From Phycisphaerae bacterium (lineage in GTDB: Bacteria; Planctomycetota; Phycisphaerae; Phycisphaerales; SM1A02): a stretch of 62,177 nucleotides of DNA. The notes below the pieces were generated by a model. It was not told the DNA's origin and made no database searches. It worked only from the letters and a program-made list of their open reading frames with translations. The stretch covers positions 1-62,177 of the forward strand of contig VGXO01000012.1 in NCBI GenBank assembly GCA_016873275.1, written 5' to 3'. The position numbers and the translations under genes were made by a program. Shown here piece by piece: positions 14,127 to 22,523 of the stretch. How positions within the stretch are numbered: position 1 is the stretch's first letter; every line of letters starts with the position of its first letter.

Positions 14127-16007
14127 TCAGGCGTGGGGGCTCGCGACCGCCTTCGCCGTCGCGCCGCCCTCGACCTTGCCGTAGGTCCGCTTGCGTGGCT
14201 CGACGAGCGGGCACTCGACCCGCTCGAAGGTGATCCGCGACCCGCCGGTCGTCGGGTCGTAGGCGGCGACCGTCGTCGCGAGGAACTTGTCGTCGTTCCG
14301 CTCGGTGAAGTCGGTGCGGTAGTGGCTGCCGCGCGACTCCTTCCGCTCGAGGCCGCCCCGGGCGATCGCCTCGGCGAGGACGAGCATGTCGCCGACCGCG
14401 CGGGCATGCGCGAGCGTCTGGTTGGTCCACATCCCGGTGTCGGAGAGCCGGATCCGCGCGTACCGCTCGCGGAGCGAGGCGATCGTCGCGAGCGACTGCT
14501 CGAGGCGCGGACCGCTCTTCACCACCGTGCTCGCCGCGGTCATCTCGTCGCCGAGCTCCTTGCCGATCGCGTAGGGGTTCTCGGTGCCGCTCGCGGCGAG
14601 GAGCGACTTCATCCGCTCCTCCGCCCGCTTGGTCGCCGCGTCGAAGTGGGTCGCGGGCGCCTCGACCGCCGGAGTCCGCTCGCGGGCGGCGTTCGCGACG
14701 CCGGCGCCGCAGAAGAGCCCGTCGAAGATGCAGGAGAGGAGGGCGTTCGCGCCGAGGCGGTTCGCCCCGTGGTACTGGTAGTTCGCCTCGCCAAAGGCGT
14801 AGAGCCCCTCGATGTTGGTCATCATCGAGTTGGGGGCGCCATGCACGAGCCCCTTCGAGTCGGGCTTCGCGGTGTAGGTCGTCCAGAGTCCGCCCATCGA
14901 GTAGTGGACGCCCGGGAAGATCTTCATCGGGAGCTCGGCGGGATCCTCGCCCACGAACTTCCGGTAGATCTCGATGATGCCGCCGAGCTTCCGCTCGAGG
15001 TACGCCCGACCGAGGTGGGTCAGGTCGAGGTAGACCATGTTGCCGCCGCCGACGCCGAGCCCGTCGTGCACGCAGATCGAGAAGATCTCGCGGGTCGCGA
15101 TGTCGCGGGGAACGATGTTGCCGTACTTCGGATACCGCTCCTCGAGGAAGTAGTACCGCTCCGCGTCGGGGATCTGCCGCGGATCGCGGGCGTCGCCCTT
15201 CCTCCTCGGCACCCACACCCGCCCTCCCTCCCCGCGGGCGGACTCGCTCATGAGCCGCAGCTTGTCGGCGCCGGGGATCGCGGTCGGGTGCACCTGGATG
15301 AACTCGCCGTTCGCGTAGAAGGCGCCCGCCTGGTAGCAGCGGCTCGCCGCGGCGCCGGTGCACATGACCGAGTTCGTGCTCTTGCCGAAGACGAGCCCGC
15401 AGCCGCCGGTCGCCATCACCACGGCGTCGGCGCGGAAGGCGCGGATCTGCATCGTGCGGAGGTCCTGCGCGACGATCCCGATGCATCGCCGGCGGTCGTC
15501 GAGGACCGGTCCGAGGAACTCCCAGTACTCGTGCTTGGTGACCTTCCCCTCGACCTCCACGCGGCGGACCTGCTCGTCGAAGGCGTAGAGCAGCTGCTGC
15601 CCGGTCGTGGCGCCCGCGAAGTGCGTGCGCTTGTAGAGGCTCCCGCCGAAGAGGCGCAGGTCGCGCTGTCCCTCCGAGGTGCGGTTGAAGGGCACGCCCA
15701 TGCGGTCGAGGAGGTCGATGATCCGCGGCGCCCAGTGCGCCATCTCGTAGACCGGCGGCTGGTGGGCGAGGAAGTCGCCGCCGTAGATCGACTCGTCGAA
15801 GTGCTCGTGCTCGCTGTAGCCCTGCTGCCGGGCGATCTCGTTGCAGGCGTTGATGCCGCCCTGGGCGCAGACGGAGTGGCTCCGCTTCACCGGCACGATC
15901 GAGAAGAGGTCGACCGGAAGCCCCGCCTCCGAGATCCGCAGCGTCGCGGAGAGACCCGCCAGACCGCCGCCCACCACGATCACCCGATGTCGTCCGCCTG
16001 CAGCCAT
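14127..16007 (-). CDS. sdhA: Succinate dehydrogenase flavoprotein subunit
   Basis: A 626-residue FAD-containing catalytic subunit that oxidises succinate to fumarate. The FAD-binding GGGLAGLSATLRISE is at about residues 13-27, SHSVCAQGGINA near 43-54 is the flavin-attachment region, HPTAIPG marks the substrate site, and GLYAFGEANYQYHGANRLGAN is the conserved second FAD segment. The length and the ARQQGYSEHEHF stretch fit the type that pairs with a single cytochrome-b subunit. It follows sdhC with a 40-nt gap on the same strand. Its 3' side is the repeat-rich spacer, so the usual sdhCAB order is interrupted here. Confidence 0.95.
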   Translation of the reverse strand: MAAGGRHRVIVVGGGLAGLSATLRISEAGLPVDLFSIVPVKRSHSVCAQGGINACNEIARQQGYSEHEHFDESIYGGDFLAHQPPVYEMAHWAPRIIDLLDRMGVPFNRTSEGQRDLRLFGGSLYKRTHFAGATTGQQLLYAFDEQVRRVEVEGKVTKHEYWEFLGPVLDDRRRCIGIVAQDLRTMQIRAFRADAVVMATGGCGLVFGKSTNSVMCTGAAASRCYQAGAFYANGEFIQVHPTAIPGADKLRLMSESARGEGGRVWVPRRKGDARDPRQIPDAERYYFLEERYPKYGNIVPRDIATREIFSICVHDGLGVGGGNMVYLDLTHLGRAYLERKLGGIIEIYRKFVGEDPAELPMKIFPGVHYSMGGLWTTYTAKPDSKGLVHGAPNSMMTNIEGLYAFGEANYQYHGANRLGANALLSCIFDGLFCGAGVANAARERTPAVEAPATHFDAATKRAEERMKSLLAASGTENPYAIGKELGDEMTAASTVVKSGPRLEQSLATIASLRERYARIRLSDTGMWTNQTLAHARAVGDMLVLAEAIARGGLERKESRGSHYRTDFTERNDDKFLATTVAAYDPTTGGSRITFERVECPLVEPRKRTYGKVEGGATAKAVASPHA

Positions 16008-16047
16008 GGGTCGCCGATCCTTCCTTCGCTCGACGGCGTCGCGCCGC

Positions 16048-16878
16048 TCACTCCGCCGGAACCACCGCGTCGCCGGTCATCAGACCCTCCGACGCCTTCA
16101 CGCCAGCCTGCATCTGCGCCTCGATGATCTTCGCCTTCTCGATGTTGAGCGTGGAGAAGCCCCAGATCGCCGCCACGCCCATCGCCGCGAGGGCGACGCC
16201 GATCGCCGCGCAGACCCGTCCCCACCGCTCCTGCGCCGGTCGCGTCACGGTGAGTCCCCACGTGATCGCGGCGGTCCAGAGCCCGTTTGCGAAGTGGTAG
16301 ACCACCGAGAGCACGCCGACGAGGTAGAGCGCCGCCATCGCGACGCCCATGCGTCCCGCCTGGAAGTGCTCGGCGGTCGAGCTTGCCGCCGCGTCGACCT
16401 CGAAGGTCGGGAACCAGCCGCCGTAGGTCCATCCCCAACGAAGGCTCGAGAGGTGGAGGAAGATGAAGACGAGCGCGATGTATCCGGTCGCTCGCTGCAG
16501 GGCGTATCGCCAGTTGCCCCCGTATCGGTACGCCGAGACGTTGGTGCGTCCCGTGCGGGCGAAGACCACGCCCATCGCCGCGTGGTAGAGCAGCGGCAGC
16601 CAGATCAGCCCGACCTCGATGAGGACGAGCGCCGGCAGCGAGTGGATGAAGTCCACCTCGTGCTGGAAGGTGTAGACGCCGCCCGAGCCGGGTCCGTAGG
16701 GGCTGTGACCGAGTTGGCTCCCCCAGACGATCGAGGAGTTGGTGGTGAGGTGCGGGATCAGGAAGACGCCGATCGGCACCACCCCGCTCAAGGAGTGAAG
16801 GCGTCGCAGCAGGAAGTAGTGGCGGTCGAGGAAGCTCTCGGAGGAGCCAGCCGGGACGGCGGTGGGGGCGGTCGTCAT
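16048..16878 (-). CDS. sdhC: Succinate dehydrogenase cytochrome b subunit (single-subunit type)
   Basis: A 276-residue membrane anchor with about five helices, matching the B. subtilis-type fused SdhC that binds two haems and reduces quinone. Candidate haem-ligand histidines are in RRLHSLSG, LIPHLTTN, FQHEVDFIHSLP, LLYHAAMG and FLHLSSLRWG. I chose ATG 16878 because a TATACT -10 lies 12 nt upstream, giving a near-leaderless message; GTG 16914 would lie upstream of that -10. It is the first gene of the sdhC-sdhA unit. Confidence 0.88.
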   Translation of the reverse strand: MTTAPTAVPAGSSESFLDRHYFLLRRLHSLSGVVPIGVFLIPHLTTNSSIVWGSQLGHSPYGPGSGGVYTFQHEVDFIHSLPALVLIEVGLIWLPLLYHAAMGVVFARTGRTNVSAYRYGGNWRYALQRATGYIALVFIFLHLSSLRWGWTYGGWFPTFEVDAAASSTAEHFQAGRMGVAMAALYLVGVLSVVYHFANGLWTAAITWGLTVTRPAQERWGRVCAAIGVALAAMGVAAIWGFSTLNIEKAKIIEAQMQAGVKASEGLMTGDAVVPAE

Positions 16879-16890
16879 GGGAGGGGGTCG

Positions 16891-16896
16891 AGTATA
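16891..16896 (-). promoter_or_regulatory. Near-leaderless -10 (TATACT) for sdhCA
   Basis: TATACT on the minus strand ends 12 nt before ATG 16878. The gap is a pyrimidine-rich CGACCCCCTCCC with no ribosome site, so the leader would be about five nucleotides. Confidence 0.45.
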
Positions 16897-17093
16897 CGAG
16901 GCGCCTGAAATCACTCCTTCGTCGCCGAGGGGCTCAGGATGCGATCGACCGCGGGGCGATCGTCGCCGACACGGTCTCGGCGCTGCTCGTGGCGGGTTCT
17001 CCGGACCGACGGGCGCTGCGGAGTCCGACGGGTCGCTTGATGGTCAGGCGAGCCCTCTCGCCGCCGATGCCTCGTCCACGTCCAGCGAGGCGA

Positions 17094-17573
17094 TCAGGGA
17101 ATGTGCAGTCCGCCCGCAGGCGGCGTGGTCGCCGAGGCGGGGGACGCCGGCGCGACCGAGGCAGTGCCCGACGCCATCTGCGACGCGACGAGGCGGGCGA
17201 TCTGCACGTAGCGGGCGCGGAGCTCGCCGAGCACCTGACGCAGGTCCTCGGACTCCTCGCTCGTGAGGTTTCCCTTGGTCTTCTCGTCGAGCATGCCGAG
17301 GATGTCGATCGCGAAGCGGGAGCCCTCGAGGTCGATGACGACCCGACCGCTCTTGGGATCCTGCATCGCGCCGAGACCCATCACCGCCTGCGACGCGAGC
17401 ATGCCGACGAGCCCGCGGAAGTCGGCGGGGGGAAGACCCTCCGCCTCGGCGCCGCCCTTCGCGGACTTCGCCGACTCGAGCTTCGCCTCCGCGGCGGCGA
17501 GGCGCTCGCGCTCGGCGTGCGCCTGCGCCTTCCAATCGGAGTCGACGTGCAGCTTGGGGGTTGGATCGCTCAT
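17094..17573 (-). CDS. DUF1844 domain protein
   Basis: A 159-residue protein of unknown function. The DUF1844 core runs about residues 50-130: FRGLVGMLASQAVMGLG, then IDLEGSRFAIDILGMLDEKTKGNLT and LRQVLGELRARYVQIA. The N-terminal 45 residues are charged and helical. ATG 17573 has GGAGG 9 nt upstream. It is divergent from the SurA-like lipoprotein gene through overlapping -10 elements. The stretch 16897-17093 between it and sdhC shows no supportable gene. Confidence 0.85.
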   Translation of the reverse strand: MSDPTPKLHVDSDWKAQAHAERERLAAAEAKLESAKSAKGGAEAEGLPPADFRGLVGMLASQAVMGLGAMQDPKSGRVVIDLEGSRFAIDILGMLDEKTKGNLTSEESEDLRQVLGELRARYVQIARLVASQMASGTASVAPASPASATTPPAGGLHIP

Positions 17574-17613
17574 GGTCGTGCCTCCGGGCGCGGAGCCCGC
17601 GCGAGAGGGCGGA

Positions 17614-17621
17614 AGTATAGT
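17614..17621. promoter_or_regulatory. Overlapping divergent -10 elements (AGTATAGT)
   Basis: TATACT on the minus strand (17619-17614) serves the DUF1844 gene 40 nt away; TATAGT on the plus strand (17616-17621) serves the SurA-like gene, 10 nt before GTG 17632. The two hexamers share four bases (TATA), so polymerase could probably bind for only one direction at a time. Confidence 0.5.
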
Positions 17622-17631
17622 GGCGGGCATC

Positions 17632-18972
17632 GTGGATCACGGCGGATCGCGAGAACTCAGGAGCGCATCGGACGCGGGCCCCCGCCGCCGGCGGTGGCGG
17701 GGCAGCACGCTCGCGCTCCTCGCGACGGCGTTCCTCGTCGGGTGCGCCTCGACGGGCGACGAGGTCGAGGACGCCTCCACCATCTCGCTCCGCGACTTCT
17801 CTCGACCCGAGGCGAGGAGGGACCTCGTGATCGAGGTTCCGGGCGCGACGTTCGAGCCGACCGTCACCGTCGAGGGACGGATCGAGGAGTTCGGCAGCGC
17901 CGCGATCATCGAGGAGCGGGCGACCGTGCCGGTCGAGACCCTCTCCGGGCAGGAGGTCGCGGTCCCCGTCGAGGCGATGAAGGCGGTGGTGACCGCGCCG
18001 CTTCCGGTGGGTCGGCAGTGGCCGGTCGAGAGCCTCGTCGGTCAGATCAACGGCCGCCCGATCTTCGCCGCGGAGTTCTTCGAGCCGATCGAGGACCGCA
18101 TCCTGCGGATCCTCTCGCTGCCCGACCGCGTCGAGGCGCGCCGGGCGATCGTCGATCTCGTCCGCGCCCGATTCGAGGAGTTCATCGACAGCGAGCTCGT
18201 CGTCTCCGAGGCGGAGTCGGGTCTCTCCCCCGAGCAGAAGCAGGGGCTCTTCTCGTGGCTCCTCGACCTCCGCGAGCAGGAGATCGCCCGCCGCGGCGGC
18301 AGCACCGCGTCCGCGGAGGAGAGCCTCCTTGCCCAGGAGGGACTCAGCCTCGAGGAGTTCATGGCGAGGCGCCGCGACATCGCCCTCGCGAGCGATCTGC
18401 TCCGCCGGAAGATCGAGCCGCGGGTGATCATCTCCTGGCGCGAGATCGAGCAGGAGTACGAGCGTCGCGCGAAGGAATTCAATCCTCCCGCGGTGATCCG
18501 CATCGGTCGCATCCGCCTGACCGAGCGCGCCGACGGCGCGGAGAAGATCGCGGAGGTGCGGGCGACGCTCGAGGCGGGCACGCCCTTCGCCGAGGTCGCG
18601 ACGAGCCTCGGGCTCGCCGACGGAGGTCTCTGGCGCGAGTTCGTGATGCCCGAGCAGGGGATCGACGGGCTCGACCTCTCCGATGAGTTCAAGAAGGTGC
18701 TGAAGGACGTCAAGGAGGGACGCGGCGGCGTGCCGATCGAGCGAGGCGGCTCGGTCACCTGGCTCGGCGTCCTCTCGATCGAGCGTCCGCAGCAGTACGA
18801 CCTCTTCGATCCGGGCGTGCAGCTGGCGATCAAGGAGTCGCTCCGCATGCGGCAGAACGCGATCGAGCAGCAGCGCTACCTGCAGTCTCTGCGGCGCCGC
18901 TGGGTCAGCGAGGACATCGGGAAGATGCGGGATCGACTCGTCGCGATCGCGATCGAGCGGTACTTCCGGTGA
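17632..18972 (+). CDS. SurA-like periplasmic chaperone / parvulin-type lipoprotein
   Basis: About 446 residues. A basic start and hydrophobic segment end at a lipobox with Cys38 (FLVGC), so lipid-anchored in the periplasm. A SurA-type N-terminal domain follows (GQINGRPIFAAEFF near residue 140, then a helical region to ~290), then a degenerate parvulin-like segment (AVIRIGRIRL..., LEAGTPFAEVATSLGLADGG). The late motif normally carrying key isomerase residues is poorly matched, so it may act mainly as a chaperone. GTG 17632 was chosen from the -10 spacing; GTG 17620 lies inside that element. Downstream, 18973-19202 holds only a weak inverted repeat (GGAGCGGC 19019-19026 / GCCGCTCC 19056-19063). 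Confidence 0.75.
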   Translation: MDHGGSRELRSASDAGPRRRRWRGSTLALLATAFLVGCASTGDEVEDASTISLRDFSRPEARRDLVIEVPGATFEPTVTVEGRIEEFGSAAIIEERATVPVETLSGQEVAVPVEAMKAVVTAPLPVGRQWPVESLVGQINGRPIFAAEFFEPIEDRILRILSLPDRVEARRAIVDLVRARFEEFIDSELVVSEAESGLSPEQKQGLFSWLLDLREQEIARRGGSTASAEESLLAQEGLSLEEFMARRRDIALASDLLRRKIEPRVIISWREIEQEYERRAKEFNPPAVIRIGRIRLTERADGAEKIAEVRATLEAGTPFAEVATSLGLADGGLWREFVMPEQGIDGLDLSDEFKKVLKDVKEGRGGVPIERGGSVTWLGVLSIERPQQYDLFDPGVQLAIKESLRMRQNAIEQQRYLQSLRRRWVSEDIGKMRDRLVAIAIERYFR

Positions 18973-19202
18973 CGCAGGACCTCCTCCACGAGCCCCCCGC
19001 GGGTGCCGACGTTCGTCGGGAGCGGCGCGGAGCGGGTGCCGCGGCTGGGCGATCGGCCGCTCCGACTTCCCGCGCGAATTCCGCCCCGGTCGCACTTTGG
19101 GATTGACCCCCGACCCGCCCGTGTCATCCTCAGTCCGCGCCTGAGCCCTCGGACCTCCGAGCGGGCGCCCCCGATCCGACTTCCCTTCAGGACCTTCGAT
19201 CC

Positions 19203-21980
19203 ATGACCTCACGCGCCGCCGCCTGCGGACTTGCCGCCGCCTCGCTCCTCGTCACGACCGCGATCGATGCCTCCCCGGACAAGGCGGCGGGAGATCCTCG
19301 CCCGAACGTGCTCGTGATCGTCCTCGACGACCTCGGCATCGACAACTTCGGCTTCGAGCCCTTCGGCTGGAACGACTCGATCTTCACCCCGGACATGCCG
19401 GTGCTCGCGGAGATCGCCGCGAAGGGCGTCAGCTTCCGCAACTTCTGGGCGACGCCGGAGTGCTCGCCCTCCCGCGCGGCGATGCTCACCGGTCGCCACG
19501 GCTTCCGCACCGGCGTCGTGACGGCGATCGTCGATCCGATGCTGCCGAGCAACCAGCTGAATCCGTCGGAGATCACCGTCCCCAAGCTCGTGCGGCAGGT
19601 CGGCTACCGCACCGGGATGCTCGGGAAGTACCACCTCGGCGGCGGTCCCGACAACAGCCCGGAGGGCTACGCCTTCGAGGCGCCGCACACGTCGCTGGGG
19701 CTCGACCTCTACGACGGCTACTGGGACCTGCCTCCGGGGATCGACATGACCGTCGGTGGGCAGGCACCGAAGGGCATGTCCTACGACTGCGGCGCGCCCG
19801 GCGGCGTGGCGACCACCGGCGCCGCGTGCTTTCCCGACGGCACCTGCATCGAGGGGGTCAATCCCTTCGAGGCGATGGCGATCGGCGCGACGCCGCTCCT
19901 CGCCGCGGACGGGACCCTCGCCCAGACCTGCGCCGACGGGAACTGCGGCGCGATCAACTTCACCCTCGGCAACGCCTACTACGCCTGGGACCGCGTGATC
20001 ACGCTCGGGGCGGCGGCGATCGAGCTCGAGGATCCATGGCGCGAGTACCTCACGAGCTTCATCAGCTCGCGCGGCGTCGAGTGGATCGAGCAGGCGCGTG
20101 CCGAAGGCGCGCCGTGGATGGCGTTCATCACGCACAGCGCGTCGCACACTCCGATCCAGACTCCGCCGCCCTCGCTGACCGGCGCCGCCAACACCGACGT
20201 GTCCTGTGCCCTGACCGGGCTCGGCTACCGGCAGGTCTTCAAGCTCATGAGCGAGTCGGTCGACCGCTCGATCGGCGGGATGCTGGTGGATCTCGATCTC
20301 GCGACCGTCGTCAAGGGCAAGGTCGTCCTGCGGGATCCGCAGCTGACCAACACCGTGATCGTGGTCGTCAACGACAACGGGTCGCTCGGCTCGACGGTCC
20401 TCCCGCCCTTCAGTCCGACGCAGGCGAAGCAGACCGTCTACGAGACCGGCGTGCGATCGCCCTGCATCATCGCGGGACCGATGGTCGTCGGACCCGGGCG
20501 GGCAGTCGACGCGACGGTCTCGATCGTCGATCTCTTCTCGCTCCTCAACGAGGTCTGCGGCGTCGATTGGAGGGCGCAGATGCCGCCGGACCGGGTCGTC
20601 GATGCGCTGCCGATGCTTCCCTACCTCGTCGATCCCGATCAGGAGGAGATCCGCCAGTACAACTTCGCGATCTACGAGGGCGGGACGTTCGTCCCTGGTC
20701 AGGTCGGTCCGTGCATCAACGGCGCGTCGGTGATCGACAACCTGATCACGAGCCCGCAGCTCTGCGCCGACAACGGCGGCTGCTGGGGCGGCGGCTCGCC
20801 GGTGCCGCCGTATCCGATCACGAACTATTGCGACCTCTACTCGACCGATCCGTCGCAGGCGATCGTCGAGTGCGGGGGCACCAACTACTGCTTCCTGCCG
20901 CCGGACATGGCCGACCAGTGCCCCAAGGGCAGCACCGCGATCGTCCCGCCGAACATCGCCCAGTACGGCGTCCGTCGCGGTCCATGGAAGCTCGTCCTGA
21001 ACCAGCTGCCGGCCTGCCTCATCCCGAACGACTGCGAGGTCGAGTTCTATTGGCTGCCCACGCCCGTGGCGCCGGACCAGCCCGGCATCGAGTCGAGCCA
21101 AGGCACGCTCTCGTGGGACCCGCTCACGGAGGAGATGCCGCCCGCGGCATTCGAGGCGTATCTCGAACTGCGGGCGGAGCTCTTCCAGCTGCTGAGCTCC
21201 CAGCCGCCCTGTCCCGCGGACGGCAACCTCGACGGCGTCGTGGACGCCCACGACCTCTCGGGACTTCTCGGGGAGTGGGGCGGCATGGGCTTCTGGGACG
21301 CCGACCACAGCGGCGTCGTCGATGGCACCGATCTCAGCATCGTCCTCGGCGCCTGGGGGCAGTGCCTTCCCCCGGCGAACCCCGCCGACTCGGGGATTCC
21401 CGATTGCCTCTTCGAGACGCCCGCCCAGGTCGTCCGCGACTACCAGTTCTCCTCCGGGACCTATGACGATCAGGTCGGCAGCGGCGTGGATGCGGAGTCG
21501 CTCGGCGGCAAGATCGTGGACGGCCGCTATCTCTTCGCGGACGGCGCCGGTCTTCGCATCCCGGTCGCGGGGCTCGACCTCTCCGACTTCCAGATCGACC
21601 TCTGGTTCGAGCCGGTCACGCAGGCGGGGATCCTCGGCAAGATCCTCGACTTCTCCGACCGCACCGAGGACCGCGGCTTCTACCGCGACGCGAACGGCAA
21701 CCTCTTCCACTTCCTGCCGCCCTTCAGCCCGACGAGCCCGGGCACGGTGCCGTTCGGCGTGACGGTGCAGGTGACGCTCTCGCGGAACTCGACGACCAAC
21801 ACGCTGAGCTGCGAGATCAACGGCTTCCCGCAGTGGGCGATGCCTGATCCGCTCGGGCTCGCGGTGCCGCCGGCGGATGGCTTCATCACCTGCTTCTCCG
21901 ACGACGCCGTCACGCAGTACCTCGAGAACCTCGCCGGCGAGCTCGTGCGGGTCCGGATCTCGAGCCGCAGCGCGGACTGA
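19203..21980 (+). CDS. Secreted sulfatase with dockerin-like repeats and a LamG-like C-terminus
   Basis: A 925-residue exported protein. Signal peptide about residues 1-23; arylsulfatase domain to ~660 with the metal-binding VLDDLG (residues 41-45) and the formylglycine motif Cys87-SPSR-AAMLTG, so maturation by a sulfatase-modifying enzyme is expected. Two calcium-binding EF-hand-like repeats follow (ADGNLDGVVDAHDLSGLLG and DADHSGVVDGTDLSIVLG, residues ~675-720), then a ~200-residue beta-rich LamG-like domain (YQFSSGTYDD, FQIDLWFEP, LGKILDFSDR). Many cysteines in an inserted region (CGAPGG, CIEGV, CADGNCG) are unusual. It probably removes sulfate from marine polysaccharides outside the cell. 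Confidence 0.88.
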   Translation: MTSRAAACGLAAASLLVTTAIDASPDKAAGDPRPNVLVIVLDDLGIDNFGFEPFGWNDSIFTPDMPVLAEIAAKGVSFRNFWATPECSPSRAAMLTGRHGFRTGVVTAIVDPMLPSNQLNPSEITVPKLVRQVGYRTGMLGKYHLGGGPDNSPEGYAFEAPHTSLGLDLYDGYWDLPPGIDMTVGGQAPKGMSYDCGAPGGVATTGAACFPDGTCIEGVNPFEAMAIGATPLLAADGTLAQTCADGNCGAINFTLGNAYYAWDRVITLGAAAIELEDPWREYLTSFISSRGVEWIEQARAEGAPWMAFITHSASHTPIQTPPPSLTGAANTDVSCALTGLGYRQVFKLMSESVDRSIGGMLVDLDLATVVKGKVVLRDPQLTNTVIVVVNDNGSLGSTVLPPFSPTQAKQTVYETGVRSPCIIAGPMVVGPGRAVDATVSIVDLFSLLNEVCGVDWRAQMPPDRVVDALPMLPYLVDPDQEEIRQYNFAIYEGGTFVPGQVGPCINGASVIDNLITSPQLCADNGGCWGGGSPVPPYPITNYCDLYSTDPSQAIVECGGTNYCFLPPDMADQCPKGSTAIVPPNIAQYGVRRGPWKLVLNQLPACLIPNDCEVEFYWLPTPVAPDQPGIESSQGTLSWDPLTEEMPPAAFEAYLELRAELFQLLSSQPPCPADGNLDGVVDAHDLSGLLGEWGGMGFWDADHSGVVDGTDLSIVLGAWGQCLPPANPADSGIPDCLFETPAQVVRDYQFSSGTYDDQVGSGVDAESLGGKIVDGRYLFADGAGLRIPVAGLDLSDFQIDLWFEPVTQAGILGKILDFSDRTEDRGFYRDANGNLFHFLPPFSPTSPGTVPFGVTVQVTLSRNSTTNTLSCEINGFPQWAMPDPLGLAVPPADGFITCFSDDAVTQYLENLAGELVRVRISSRSAD

Positions 21981-22013
21981 CCCCGCACGGCGGGCTCCGC
22001 GCGCGTCGCGACC

Positions 22014-22523
22014 TCATCTGCCGCGGCGATCGCGCCGATCGGTCGGCCACGCCGCGTCGAAGCAGGCCGGCTGATGCTCGATCCGCGGCGGATCGACCGA
22101 GAGGTCGACGCCGAGCGCGTCGAACCGGATGAGGGCGTCGGCGAACGCCTCCATCGCGAGCAGCCGGCGGGCAAGCCGCACGAGGCGCCGCTGCTTGCCG
22201 GCATCGATGCGGAGGAGCGGTCGCGCGTCCCCGGTGCGCGAGGTCTTGACCTCGACGATCGCGAGCACCATCCCCTCCGCGTCCGGCACCGCGACGACGA
22301 GGTCCGCCTCGTCGGGACCGACGCGGAGGTTGCGGGCGAGGATCCGATGCCCATGCCGACGGAGCCAACGCGCGGCGAGTCGCTCGCCGAGCGCGGCGTC
22401 GCGGGCGGCTTCCTCGCGGGGCGAGCTCGTCGTCGGGCGCGGATCTTGGCGACCGCGGGCGAGCGCCGCCTGCACCGGGCGGAGCAGCCGCGTCCAGAGC
22501 CCTCGAGGAAGGTCGTCGCTCAC
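22014..22523 (-). CDS. YraN/UPF0102 family protein
   Basis: A 169-residue protein with a nuclease-like fold core: GERLAARWLRRHGHRILARNLR near residue 45, DEADLVVAV (normally GEIDLI) and VEVKTSRTGDA. These are the E-D-ExK-type residues of an endonuclease-like fold, though activity in this family is not established. GTG 22523 overlaps the stop of the upstream DUF4159 gene (GTGA), which fixes the start. YraN genes often sit near rnhB; that is not the case here. Confidence 0.8.
   Translation of the reverse strand: MSDDLPRGLWTRLLRPVQAALARGRQDPRPTTSSPREEAARDAALGERLAARWLRRHGHRILARNLRVGPDEADLVVAVPDAEGMVLAIVEVKTSRTGDARPLLRIDAGKQRRLVRLARRLLAMEAFADALIRFDALGVDLSVDPPRIEHQPACFDAAWPTDRRDRRGR

Noticed and set aside
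13913-14184. Possible small acidic protein on the minus strand over the repeat array
   Set aside because: The acidic His/Glu/Asp/Ala string is produced by the 9-bp repeat, and there is no start or ribosome site in front of it.
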